Shown: positions 17,195 through 26,849 of the stretch, piece after piece
Numbering within the stretch: the first letter of the stretch is position 1
How the letters are laid out: every line of letters begins with the position of its first letter
Assembly (NCBI GenBank): GCA_000415965.1
Contig: KE356560.1
Span: forward strand, 2,739,436 to 2,803,435
Origin: Haloquadratum walsbyi J07HQW1
GTDB lineage: Archaea > Halobacteriota > Halobacteria > Halobacteriales > Haloferacaceae
Direction: 5' to 3'
DNA: 64,000 nucleotides
Notes under the pieces: generated by a model
The model's database searches: none
Seen by the model: only the letters and a program-made list of their open reading frames with translations
What the model was told of the DNA's origin: nothing
Program-made: the position numbers and the translations under genes

Positions 17195-20100
17195 ATGGAC
17201 ACACCCGATGTTGGTGCAGACGAGCTCGAATTGCCGATCAAACGCACCACTGGGGAGACGATTGAACAGCGATTAACGAATAACGCCTATCATAATATCC
17301 TTCCAGCTCGATATCTCCGGAAGGATGCCGATGGGAACCTTGCTGAGAGCCAAGAGGAGATCTTTGAGCGCGTCGCTCAAAATGTCGCTCTGGCGGAAGC
17401 TGTCTTTGAGGCTGACAAACAGGATACTGAGATTACAGTCACACCAGACCAACTCAAGCCAGATCACCCGCGTCGCGATGAACTCGCCGAGGATGTTTTC
17501 GGTACCGGTACGGGTGTAAATGACGATGCGGAAACGACGCTATCAGTGTATAATGTCAATAAGTTCGCATATGAGACAATTGTCCCCGAACTCCCTGATG
17601 AGATTCGACATCATGTGGAAGATGTCGCCGATGAGTTCGAGGATCTAATGAGCCGACTCTCGTTTATGCCGAACTCGCCAACGCTGATGAATGCTGGCGA
17701 TGAACTTCAACAGCTATCAGCCTGTTTCGTTGACTCACCGAGTGATGATATCTCAGATATTCACCAGACGGCAAAAGAAGCTGCTGAGGTCTTCCAGTGT
17801 CTGACCGCAGATTCGACTGTGATGGTGAAAAATAAAGGGATAATCAGCGTCTCAGAGGTCGAGGCTGGGGATCAAATCGCGCAGCGATCCGACACAGGAT
17901 TTCGATATCAATCGGTCGAGGAAACTCACGCATATGAGGACGCAGAGACACTGACTGTTACTCTCGATAATGGATTTACCATTCGTGGAACACCGAATCA
18001 CCGTCTTATGATTGACGGCGAGTGGACCCGAATCGACGAAATTCAACCCAATCAGGAGGTCCACTACGCACTTGGTTGGTTACGAGAGACGAATCAGGAA
18101 GCACCTGAGCTTCATCATCACTCAGACGGTGCCCACAATCAGACGGCAGATTCGACACCATCTGATAACACAGTACTGTCAAAACCGTCTGCAGGTAAAA
18201 AAGCCGACGCAGAGATGGCTACTGCAGGTAGTCTCCACGAATCGGCTGGTGCTGTGAGGCAATTCCACACTCAAGAGCAACTCATATCAGATGAGACTGC
18301 GTCTGCATCAGCATCTGGATCCATTCAGTATCCAGCGCAATTGAGTGAGGGGCTTGCTGAACTGCTCGGATTATGGGTTGATACCGGATTATATCATCAT
18401 AATGAGGTTCGATTCCGTGTTGAGCGTGAGAATGTTGCTGAATATATTGACCGACTCTCACAGCAACTGTTCGGGACACCGGCAGCAATTTCAGCTACTG
18501 ACGGAACGTATACCGTCGGTATCAGCGGTCAGACACTCACAGAATGGTGGAAGACAAACTTCGGGAGTAAGCCGGAGACAACTCAATCGACGTATGTTCC
18601 GCAGATAATCAAGCAGGCACCCGCAGGGATGATTGAATCGTTCCTCCGCGGATGCTTTACTACTGAAGGGACACTCTGTGAGGACGGGAAACCTACGGCT
18701 ACGGCTAAGCTTTGTCTCTCCTCGGAAGACGGCATCAACGACATTGCGAGCTTACTGATGGGTCTTGGCTATCCGGTCGAAAAATCCGTCGTTCATAATA
18801 CAGGCGGTGAATCACGTTACAGCGTGATGCCGGTGACTGATGAAGGATCTCGAGCGTTCCTTCGTGATGTTGGATTCATCGATGAACGACGAGAGATTGG
18901 TCTTGCAGATGTTGAATCACCGGACTCTTATGACTCATCTGTCGGTAATGACACATATGCGGTGAACGTTGCGTCCGTGGTTCACTCTCCACCCGCGACC
19001 GTCTATGACGTTACTGTTGCAGACAATCATGAGTACATTACAGACGGGATTGTCTCTCACAACAGCGGCGGTGGAATGGGGTATGCTTTCTGGAAGCTTC
19101 GCCCATATGGTGATTCGGTCGGATCAACGGGTGGCATTGCCTCTGGACCGATTACATTCATGCGCACATACGATCAGATGTGTGAGACAATCGCTCAAGG
19201 TGGTGCCAGACGTGGTGCACAAATGGGAGTCATGCGTATCTCGCACCCTGATGTCATCCAGTTCATTCATGCGAAGAATAAGGATGTGTCACTCGCACAC
19301 TCATTACGGCTGAATGACCCCGATGACTTCACTCATAATTCATTTGCCGAAGCGCTTGAAGAAGCCCGTGAACTGATTGATGAAGAAGGGCGTGTTCCTG
19401 AACACCTCCGCAATGCTGTCGAAGGGCATCTCTCGAATTTCAATATCTCAGTCGGCGTCACTGATGAGTTCATGGAGGCGCTATTTGCGGATGAAGAGTT
19501 CACGTTCACGAATCCGCGCACCGAAGAGCCACATATCGCTACATCAGAAACAAAAGAATTGTACGAGCTCCATAATCTCGGCGAGCACGTCGAAGTCGGA
19601 GAAGAACTTTCAGTCCCCGCAGAGGAACTGTGGGATCATATCGTCAGCGGGGCCCATGAGAATGGTGAACCCGGCGTAATTTATCTTGAGCGTGTCAACA
19701 AAGAGCACTCATTCGACGTAGAGAAATATTCCGAGCATGAAATATTGGCAACGAATCCATGTGGTGAACAGCCGCTTGAGGAGTATGAGGCATGTAATCT
19801 TGGGCACATTAACCTCTCAACATTAGCTGATAAAGACGCCCCAGACTGGCGAGTCTGGTATGATAATAACGGCGACGCATATGATAATCTCGATGACGCC
19901 GCTGAGGCGTTCATGCACGAGGCAATCGATATGGATGCGTTTGACCGTCGAATCGAGTCGGGTACCCGCTTCCTTGAAAATGTGGTCACGATGTCAGACT
20001 TCCCGGTTGATGAAATTGAAGCAACTGTTCGTGATATGCGAAAGATCGGTCTCGGAATTATGGGGCTCGCTCAATTGTATATTCAAATTGGCGTTCGATA

Positions 20101-23002
20101 CGGGTCCGAGGAGGCTAATGCTATTGCCGAACAGTTGATGACGCATATCAATCACGAGTCAAAGTGGGCATCTCATGAGCTTGCAACGGAGCGTGGAACA
20201 TTCAACGATTGGACAGAGTCAAAATACGCGAATCCAACGGAGTATCGTGAATGGTTCGAACACCACACCGGGCTTGATGCAAGCGACTGGGAAGATGGAT
20301 TCTTAATTCGTAATCATAACACGACGACAATCGCACCGACAGGATGTGTCGAGGAGAACGCACTCATCTCAACTGATGAGGGTCTCCAACCAATCAAAGA
20401 TCTCGATGAGACAACAGCGGAGTTCGAACAGTGGGACGAGATTGAAGTCGGCGTCACCACCGATGGCGGGACAAAAACAGCGACTGCCGTCTATGACAAC
20501 GGGTTTGCTGACGTTCGACAAATCCAGACCGAGGGCGGATTCAGTATTGCTGCAACGCCTAATCACCGCTTCCGAACACTCTCCAATGATGGCAAATACA
20601 CATGGAAGGAAGCAGGTGATTTCGAAGCTGGTGATCGAATTATGCTTCAACGAGACAGCTTTGACGATGGTTCTCGTGTCCCGCTCAAGACGAGCGGGCG
20701 GGTAAATGAGACACAAGACACGACTGAAGATCCTGACTTGGCATTACCGGATAAGATGACATCCGAGCTTGCCGAATTCCTTGGCTACTTTATGGGCAAT
20801 GGGCACGTTTCTGATGAGATCAACGTCGGTGTCGAGTGTGTTGTTGACTCGGATGCGACAGAACTCCGCAGCTATCTCAGTGATCTTGGAGAACGACTGT
20901 TCGGTGTCACGCCTACCACCGAGAGTCAAGCAGTGGATCAAGTGTTGTCGTTCCGTGGCTCTCAGCTCTTACAGTACTTTGAGGACAACGGTTGGACGAA
21001 AGCCGACACGGGTCACAGCAGAAATGCAGCAGCTGCAGCTGCAGCTGCATTTATTCCTGAACAAGTTCTCAAAGCCGACAAGCAGATTATTAAAGCGTTC
21101 CTTCGAGGAGTATTTGAGGCTACTGGGACCGTCGAAGAACGTGTAGAAATGCTTACGCCATCGACGGATTTCGCTGACCAACTTCAGAGTCTACTGTTGT
21201 CACTTGGGTACGTTTTCACCAGAGACACGACGGAAGTGATCAATACAGACGGTTCTTATAGTGGTCACCCACAACAGAGCCTTCGTGGGGCAACTCGGCG
21301 CGAGGATAAGCGATTCATGAATGAGGTTGGCTTTTTGACAGAGTCAGAATCAGGGTCAAATGAATTCGACCTGACCACACAATCATCGAACAACGACACA
21401 TATCCGTCGTCTGTTATCGACTACGTGCAGGCACTCGATGGGTATGACTCAGTCAGTCAGTCTCTCAAGAGCCGTCTAAATCAATCACAGATTGATGGGG
21501 TTATCTCTCGAAGACTTATCAAGGATATCGAGGCAGAAACCGCTAAGACGGTGAGCATTGAGGGTCGCGAACTAACCGAATTCTACGCTGCAACTGTCGA
21601 ATCAGTCACGAAAGAGACAGCATACACCAAGGACATCAGCGTCCCGTCAAATAACACATACATTGCAGACGGGTTTGTCACCCACAACACTACTTCGATG
21701 ATCGGCAACACGACTGGTGGGTGTGAGCCGATATATAATGTGGCGTATTATAAGAACGTCTCTGATGATGTGCAAGGTGATGAGATGCTGGTAGAGTTTG
21801 ATGATTATTTCCTTCGTGTGCTAGAGCAAAACGACATTGATGTCGAAGCGGTCAAACAAGAAGCCCAAGAGCAGATGGCTCAGAACGAGTTTGATGGCGT
21901 TGACGGGCTTGAGACCGTTCCAAAAGCGATTGGAGAGTTATTCGTCGTTACATCCGATCTCTCCGGGAAAGAGCACGCTGGTGTCCAGTGTGCCTGTCAA
22001 GAAGGCATTGACTCTGCAATTTCGAAGACCTGCAACTTCCCAAGTTCTGCGACAAAAGAAGATATGGACGAAGTGTATCGGTATATCTACGAGAACGGCG
22101 GCAAGGGAGTAACCGTCTATCGCGATGGAACACGCTCGAAGCAGGTATTAACAACCCGAGCACAAAACACTGAGTTCGCAGATGAAAATGAAGCCGCAGC
22201 AACGCTCGTTGAGCAAATCGAAGAGGTGTTCGGCGGTGTTGAGAGCTTCTTAGAGAATGACACCGTTCGCGACACCGTAGATGATGAGATTGATCGCGTT
22301 CTCGCGGCTGCAGATGGAGAGGTTGCATTAGGCAAAAAGCGTCCACGACCAGATGTCCTTCATGGAGTCACACAGCGGATTGACACCGGATATGGAAAGC
22401 TGTATGTGAATATCAATGAGGACGATGCTGGACGTCCATTTGAGCTCTTTGCGAACATTGGAAATTCGGGTGGTTTCACTGCGTCATTCACTGAGGCGCT
22501 TGCAAAGACTGTTTCGACAGCACTGCGATCAGGTGTTGATCCGCGTGAGATTGCAAGTGAACTGCAAGGTATCCGTAGTCCAAAAGTTGCCTGGGATAAA
22601 GGTGAGCAGATCAACTCCATTCCGGATGCGGTTGGAACTGCAATGCGTCGATATCTTGATGGTGAAATTGAGAAAGGATATCCACAGCAGCAGAATCTTA
22701 CCGAGGTAGGAACTGATGCAGGGGCTGAACCGCGCGCTGACTCAGAGCCAGAGCCAGAATCAAATGCGAGAGCACCTGGTCACGAAACGGATGGTGGTGC
22801 AGCAGTGACGGACGATGCCGTATCAACAAACCGTAATAACGGATCTCTACCATCCGCGAGCGATGAGAATAATGATACTGACGATGTTGATACTCTCGTC
22901 GCTGCCGGTGAGAGCCCCGAATGTCCTGAGTGTGGAAGTATGTCGTTGTATTACTCTGAAGGGTGTAAGACGTGTGAGTCATGTGGATGGTCTGAGTGTT
23001 GA
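17195..23002 (+). CDS. nrdJ: Adenosylcobalamin-dependent ribonucleotide reductase with two inteins
   Basis: Class II reductase making deoxyribonucleotides by a B12-generated thiyl radical. The precursor is 1935 aa. Removing inteins (residues 202-623 and 1051-1498) leaves 1065 aa, about normal. Extein landmarks: MPNSPTLMNAG and QLSACFVDS (first redox Cys), SGGGMGYAFWKLRP, NPCGEQPLEEYEACNLG (radical Cys, Glu and second redox Cys), TTTIAPTG joined to TTSMIGNTTGG, then a TSCPD domain (KLYVNINEDDAGRPFELFANIG) and a C-terminal zinc ribbon with active Cys (CPECGSMS, CKTCESCGWSEC). An acidic low-complexity linker (about 1840-1910) precedes the ribbon. An SD-like GGAGG lies 8 nt before the ATG, less common here than leaderless starts. 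It is the only reductase in the window. Confidence 0.95.
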   Translation: MDTPDVGADELELPIKRTTGETIEQRLTNNAYHNILPARYLRKDADGNLAESQEEIFERVAQNVALAEAVFEADKQDTEITVTPDQLKPDHPRRDELAEDVFGTGTGVNDDAETTLSVYNVNKFAYETIVPELPDEIRHHVEDVADEFEDLMSRLSFMPNSPTLMNAGDELQQLSACFVDSPSDDISDIHQTAKEAAEVFQCLTADSTVMVKNKGIISVSEVEAGDQIAQRSDTGFRYQSVEETHAYEDAETLTVTLDNGFTIRGTPNHRLMIDGEWTRIDEIQPNQEVHYALGWLRETNQEAPELHHHSDGAHNQTADSTPSDNTVLSKPSAGKKADAEMATAGSLHESAGAVRQFHTQEQLISDETASASASGSIQYPAQLSEGLAELLGLWVDTGLYHHNEVRFRVERENVAEYIDRLSQQLFGTPAAISATDGTYTVGISGQTLTEWWKTNFGSKPETTQSTYVPQIIKQAPAGMIESFLRGCFTTEGTLCEDGKPTATAKLCLSSEDGINDIASLLMGLGYPVEKSVVHNTGGESRYSVMPVTDEGSRAFLRDVGFIDERREIGLADVESPDSYDSSVGNDTYAVNVASVVHSPPATVYDVTVADNHEYITDGIVSHNSGGGMGYAFWKLRPYGDSVGSTGGIASGPITFMRTYDQMCETIAQGGARRGAQMGVMRISHPDVIQFIHAKNKDVSLAHSLRLNDPDDFTHNSFAEALEEARELIDEEGRVPEHLRNAVEGHLSNFNISVGVTDEFMEALFADEEFTFTNPRTEEPHIATSETKELYELHNLGEHVEVGEELSVPAEELWDHIVSGAHENGEPGVIYLERVNKEHSFDVEKYSEHEILATNPCGEQPLEEYEACNLGHINLSTLADKDAPDWRVWYDNNGDAYDNLDDAAEAFMHEAIDMDAFDRRIESGTRFLENVVTMSDFPVDEIEATVRDMRKIGLGIMGLAQLYIQIGVRYGSEEANAIAEQLMTHINHESKWASHELATERGTFNDWTESKYANPTEYREWFEHHTGLDASDWEDGFLIRNHNTTTIAPTGCVEENALISTDEGLQPIKDLDETTAEFEQWDEIEVGVTTDGGTKTATAVYDNGFADVRQIQTEGGFSIAATPNHRFRTLSNDGKYTWKEAGDFEAGDRIMLQRDSFDDGSRVPLKTSGRVNETQDTTEDPDLALPDKMTSELAEFLGYFMGNGHVSDEINVGVECVVDSDATELRSYLSDLGERLFGVTPTTESQAVDQVLSFRGSQLLQYFEDNGWTKADTGHSRNAAAAAAAAFIPEQVLKADKQIIKAFLRGVFEATGTVEERVEMLTPSTDFADQLQSLLLSLGYVFTRDTTEVINTDGSYSGHPQQSLRGATRREDKRFMNEVGFLTESESGSNEFDLTTQSSNNDTYPSSVIDYVQALDGYDSVSQSLKSRLNQSQIDGVISRRLIKDIEAETAKTVSIEGRELTEFYAATVESVTKETAYTKDISVPSNNTYIADGFVTHNTTSMIGNTTGGCEPIYNVAYYKNVSDDVQGDEMLVEFDDYFLRVLEQNDIDVEAVKQEAQEQMAQNEFDGVDGLETVPKAIGELFVVTSDLSGKEHAGVQCACQEGIDSAISKTCNFPSSATKEDMDEVYRYIYENGGKGVTVYRDGTRSKQVLTTRAQNTEFADENEAAATLVEQIEEVFGGVESFLENDTVRDTVDDEIDRVLAAADGEVALGKKRPRPDVLHGVTQRIDTGYGKLYVNINEDDAGRPFELFANIGNSGGFTASFTEALAKTVSTALRSGVDPREIASELQGIRSPKVAWDKGEQINSIPDAVGTAMRRYLDGEIEKGYPQQQNLTEVGTDAGAEPRADSEPEPESNARAPGHETDGGAAVTDDAVSTNRNNGSLPSASDENNDTDDVDTLVAAGESPECPECGSMSLYYSEGCKTCESCGWSEC
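17798..19063 (+). other. Intein 1 in NrdJ (422 aa)
   Basis: In-frame protein intron. It begins with Cys202 (CLTADSTVMVKNKG, block A), has block B GFTIRGTPNHRLMI, and ends VADNHEYITDGIVSHN with Ser as +1 residue; all splicing residues (C1, TxxH, H-N, +1 Ser) are present. It interrupts the substrate-site loop ..VFQ/SGGGMG.., a known insertion point in ribonucleotide reductases. The endonuclease region shows two degraded LAGLIDADG blocks, LAELLGLWVDTG and FLRGCFTTEG, where catalytic Asp positions are changed. A low-complexity insert (about residues 295-375 of the precursor) separates splicing and endonuclease parts. Confidence 0.95.
20345..21688 (+). other. Intein 2 in NrdJ (448 aa)
   Basis: Begins with Cys1051 (CVEENALISTDEG), block B GFSIAATPNHRFRT, ends SVPSNNTYIADGFVTHN with +1 Thr. 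It interrupts the conserved ..TIAPTG/TTSMIG.. loop. Endonuclease blocks read LAEFLGYFMGNGHV and FLRGVFEATGTV: Asn and Thr stand where the metal-binding Asp is normally found, so DNA cutting is doubtful while splicing residues are intact. It carries a run of eight Ala (1278-1285). Confidence 0.95.
21026..21049 (+). repeat. (GCAGCT)n tract coding eight alanines in intein 2
   Basis: Alternating GCA/GCT codons form a near-perfect hexanucleotide repeat inside the intein endonuclease region. Confidence 0.8.
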
Positions 23003-23712
23003 ACTCGACTGCACGCCTTGATATCCTCCGTGTATGGAACACAAGCAAATCCAATGGTACCGCACCGCTGGATTGGGATAATAGTCTCAGGAAGTAAGCT
23101 CCCTATCTCACCGTATTGAGGATCTGAACTACCACTTTTATTCTGCTTGTTAACGAAGAAGTATTGACACACGATTGAGAATTCAACTTGCGTCTGTCTG
23201 GGTCTGGGTCTGAGTCCCTATCGCCAGTGAATCTAGGACCGGCAAAGGGCATCATAGCGACTGAGAACAGACCATCTGTGTCGATATCTTCTTCAGGTAT
23301 ACTCTCAAAATGGGTGTATGTCCTCTAGTAATAGAGAGCACACATCTTCACAGCGAGGACGACCATGTCCGTTCTGTGAGACAGCAATGGTTCATCGCCA
23401 CTGTAAGTACGTTTGTCCCGAACATGGTGTTGTTTATGATTGTAGTGACACGTTTTGGCAGTAACTGTGTCCATGCCCGTGCGTCTTATGACTGAATATA
23501 TGTTCAAGCAACAATTATCGCATCATTGAAATATATTACAGCGAATACAGACTTATTAGGTAATAAATTTATGTTCGACAACGTATTTTCATAGTTATAT
23601 ATAATTTGATTTTGACTCGGCACTAACTGTTATATCGCTCGGGTACCTAGGTGCAACGACGAATGAGTGGTCGGATGACCTGTCGAGATATTCAATTGCG
23701 TGACCCGTAATA
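23003..23712. other. 710-bp spacer without a recognised gene
   Basis: Contains a short microsatellite, TCTGGGTCTGGGTCTGAG (around 23196-23214), and an A+T-rich stretch at 23510-23640 before crtB. Small open frames on both strands have no protein-like features. Confidence 0.5.
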
Positions 23713-24768
23713 ATGGTCAGAGATGAACAAATCGAACGGAGCAAGGCGATTCAAAAGCGCACGGGAAAGACATTTCACCTCGCGACACGGGTACTCCCGG
23801 AGCGGGTTCGACATGCAACGTACGTTCTGTACGCATTCTTTCGCGTTGCAGACGAGGTAGTCGATGCTACAGATGCTGCTCCCCCACCACAGCAGCGTGA
23901 ACGCCTGGCAGAACTTCGACGACAGGCACTTGGTAAAGAGCCGACAGACGATCCAGTGCTTTCAGCATTCGCCGAACTATGTGAGAGTTATGATATTCCA
24001 GATGATGATGTGAACGTCTTTATCGATGCGATGCTGGCAGATGTCGACACTGACCAGTATGAGACATATGACGATCTTGAGACCTACATGGATGGGTCTG
24101 CTGCCGCCGTTGGGCGGATGATGACAGCAATTATGGATACTGAGAACGCTGAGACGGCACTGCCACACGCAACAGCGCTTGGTGAGGCATTCCAAATGTC
24201 GAATTTTCTTCGAGATGTTGGTGAGGATGTCAAAGAGCGCGATCGAGTTTACTTACCACAGGAAACATTACAACAATATGACGTCTCGACATCACAGATC
24301 CTCAATCTTGAATTTGATGAGAACGTTCGAGCAGTAATACAGCATGAACAACAACGGACAGAGGCACTCTATCGCGAGGGGGTAAGAGGAATCCAATATC
24401 TTCCCGAAGATTGTCAATTCGCTGTCTTACTGGCGGCAATTTTATACGCAGATCATCATCGTGCGATTGAGCGCGTCGATTATGATGTCCTCTCGACAAC
24501 ACCATCATTATCAACACCGCGCAAACTCTGGTTACTCATAAAGACGCGAATGTATTGGGCGCTAACGCCTGATCCTGTGACCGTTTTTCGACGGGTGAGC
24601 GTGGTGCCGTATCCTGACGGAGATGAAGATATTGATGAGACAGACCCAGATGCGCCCGCGACCTGCGCGAGCGCAGTCGTGGGTGGTCAATCGGGACTGA
24701 ATTTGTCACTCAGCGGTTCTCAAATCTTGTCCGGCACTTTACACGCGGTGAGTGACGAGAAGATCTGA
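23713..24768 (+). CDS. crtB: Phytoene synthase
   Basis: Condenses two geranylgeranyl-PP to phytoene, the first committed carotenoid step. 351 aa. Trans-prenyl synthase motifs: YAFFRVADEVVD (first Asp-rich, about 41-52), YMDGSAAAVGRMM, and AFQMSNFLRDVGEDVKERDRVYLP (second Asp-rich). The final 30 residues (acidic, then CASAVVGGQSG...) are an extension outside the fold. It converges on the cruF-lyeJ-crtD operon across a 346-bp gap, so the C50 carotenoid genes are clustered but not co-transcribed. The product of idsA (52689-53735) is its substrate. Confidence 0.93.
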   Translation: MVRDEQIERSKAIQKRTGKTFHLATRVLPERVRHATYVLYAFFRVADEVVDATDAAPPPQQRERLAELRRQALGKEPTDDPVLSAFAELCESYDIPDDDVNVFIDAMLADVDTDQYETYDDLETYMDGSAAAVGRMMTAIMDTENAETALPHATALGEAFQMSNFLRDVGEDVKERDRVYLPQETLQQYDVSTSQILNLEFDENVRAVIQHEQQRTEALYREGVRGIQYLPEDCQFAVLLAAILYADHHRAIERVDYDVLSTTPSLSTPRKLWLLIKTRMYWALTPDPVTVFRRVSVVPYPDGDEDIDETDPDAPATCASAVVGGQSGLNLSLSGSQILSGTLHAVSDEKI

Positions 24769-25114
24769 TGAATGATAGTGCTTGGAGATCACAGCGGGTC
24801 GGTCGCGAGCAGAAACTACATTCTCACACGCCTGATAAGTAAATTGTTGCAGCCTCATTGATGCAAGAATGTATCGAATACCATGACCATGACCGTGTAA
24901 AAAACGAGATACTTGTTGAGGTTAGGATTATCCGACCACGACTTTGATTTTAACTCGGAATGTAAATATCACCGTTACTACCACTCGACTGCGACTGCGA
25001 CTGTACAATGATCAGGAAAGCTCACGCTGAGCACATATCTATCGCCATCGGACATTCATAGCCTTTGAGATCAAGTATGATGTCCGACTCAACTTACAGG
25101 TTGAGCTGGAATCA
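24769..25114. other. 346-bp convergent spacer
   Basis: Between crtB and cruF, both ending here. Nothing beyond a small palindromic A+T-rich stretch was seen. Confidence 0.45.
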
Positions 25115-25966
25115 TTATGATGGACGCAAGAGTTTGGTGTCAAATCGCTCTGCTCTGAGAAGACCAATGGCAAAGGCAACTGCAAATGCAGTGGGAATAT
25201 AGTTGCCAAACCACGCGTTGATACCACCCCAGAGGATGATGAATGAGACAAGATCATCGAGCATAAACGCACACTCATCAACACGTTGGAGTAGAGCATG
25301 GCGGTCATACCCAAAATCGAGTGCGAGCACAGCAATCGTCGCAGAGAGAACCCATCCAGCGTAGTTTGACACTGGGACATCATAGAAAATCCCGCCATCT
25401 GGATATACCCAAAATCCAAGTGCAACAGCACCTGGGTCAAGAATAATATCCATCAGTAAGACGGTCGTAATAACGGTCAGAAGTCGAGTAAGGGTATGTT
25501 CAGCTCGTGTGCCAAGAAGGAGAATACAAAGCAGATATGCATTCATTACGAGGGGAACAAAAAACACGGGAAGCCCGAGTGGAACACCAGCAATAATCGG
25601 ACCGAGATCAACACCATAGAAGAACTCACCATATGGGAATCCCGTATGCACGCCAGTGTACTCGATTGCGTATGCATAGATTGTCAATGCGCCGACGGAT
25701 GCTGCTGCACGTCGGTCTGTCAGTGGAAGTGCTGCAATCAGGAGCGGTGATCGCATAACAATCGTTCCAAACAGAATCAACAGCCCATTGAATGCCAATG
25801 GTTCTGGAAGCAATCCTTCAGCACTCCCAAGAAGGAGAACAATACCGTTGAGCGGGAAGAAGACAGAGATCGTGAATCGATTGTCTCGAATGAGTTGATC
25901 GAGTCGCGCTTCCCAATCAAGTCGATTACGCGGTATCTGATCAAGGAGTTGAGAGCGCTCACCCAT
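25115..25966 (-). CDS. cruF: Bisanhydrobacterioruberin hydratase (CruF-type)
   Basis: Adds water to the terminal C2'' positions of bisanhydrobacterioruberin to give bacterioruberin. Membrane protein of 283 aa from ATG 25964-25966 (MGERSQ), about seven helices, carrying the family blocks AYAIEYTGVHTGFPYGEFFYG and DIILDPGAVALGFWVY. The longer frame to 26011 adds no conserved residues. The start overlaps the lyeJ stop by 8 nt. Third gene of crtD-lyeJ-cruF, an order seen in other haloarchaea such as Haloarcula japonica. Confidence 0.9.
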   Translation of the reverse strand: MGERSQLLDQIPRNRLDWEARLDQLIRDNRFTISVFFPLNGIVLLLGSAEGLLPEPLAFNGLLILFGTIVMRSPLLIAALPLTDRRAAASVGALTIYAYAIEYTGVHTGFPYGEFFYGVDLGPIIAGVPLGLPVFFVPLVMNAYLLCILLLGTRAEHTLTRLLTVITTVLLMDIILDPGAVALGFWVYPDGGIFYDVPVSNYAGWVLSATIAVLALDFGYDRHALLQRVDECAFMLDDLVSFIILWGGINAWFGNYIPTAFAVAFAIGLLRAERFDTKLLRPS

Positions 25967-26840
25967 AGAGGAGCCTCCAAAGCGCACCCATCGTAAGAAG
26001 CATGCCAACAAGCGTATTCACCGCGGGATACCACCAGTATGCTCGATCAACAGCAATGTCAGACCAGTAGATTGCGAACACAATCACTGGATATGCGAGT
26101 AAGAGCAGCGCAATGCGGTTATCTATGAATGCAAAAGAGACCGCAGCCGCAAGCCAGCAACAAAGACAGTATGCATAAACCCGGGGTTCGCCGAGAAATG
26201 TCGCTGTTGTTTGAATCCCAGCTTCACGATCGGGCTCAATATCTGGAATCGCTGAAAAGGTATGCATACCCATCGTCCAAAGCCATCCACCGGCAACAGC
26301 CGCAAGTGGGGGTTGAGTCCCAGTCACAGTCGCATATGCGGCCGCACCCGGAAGGATATAAAGTCCATTTGAGAGTGAGTCAAAAATTGGCGTTGTTTTA
26401 AATCGTAATGGCGGCGCTGAGTATTGGAATCCAAGGAGAAAGAATCCAATCAGATATGGCCATGCCACTCGGGGAGCAATAATAAATATCACCAGACCGA
26501 GCGCAGTTGTCACAACAACACTCGCTGCTACGACTGGATCACCTTGCCAGCGAGTCTCCCTGCCTTCTTTTTTTGGATTGACAACATCAATATCGGCGTC
26601 AAATACGTCATTAACCCCATATAAGAACACGTTCGCAGGAAACAGAAAGTATGCAAAGAACACGATATTTGCTGGTAAAAATAGTTCCGAGACAGATGTT
26701 GCTCCAAAAGCGACAGCAACGACGATTGGTCCAGCAAGATAAAGCCAGAATCGAGGTCGCGAAAGGGTTAGTAAGTACCAGACGCGTCCAAGCACGTCGC
26801 GATTGGGTGTGTCTGTGTCAATATCTGTCTGCACGGTCAA
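25959..26840 (-). CDS. lyeJ: Lycopene elongase / UbiA-type prenyltransferase
   Basis: Adds C5 units from dimethylallyl-PP to both ends of lycopene, the step that makes C50 carotenoids. 293 aa with about nine helices. The first Asp-rich motif is NDVFDADIDVVNPKKEGRE and the second is DIEPDREAGIQTTA, both typical of UbiA enzymes. In the same operon as crtD upstream (9-nt gap) and cruF downstream (8-nt overlap). In Halobacterium the equivalent protein also inhibits bacterio-opsin formation; not testable here. Confidence 0.92.
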   Translation of the reverse strand: MTVQTDIDTDTPNRDVLGRVWYLLTLSRPRFWLYLAGPIVVAVAFGATSVSELFLPANIVFFAYFLFPANVFLYGVNDVFDADIDVVNPKKEGRETRWQGDPVVAASVVVTTALGLVIFIIAPRVAWPYLIGFFLLGFQYSAPPLRFKTTPIFDSLSNGLYILPGAAAYATVTGTQPPLAAVAGGWLWTMGMHTFSAIPDIEPDREAGIQTTATFLGEPRVYAYCLCCWLAAAVSFAFIDNRIALLLLAYPVIVFAIYWSDIAVDRAYWWYPAVNTLVGMLLTMGALWRLLYG

Positions 26841-26849
26841 CTCAGTCCA

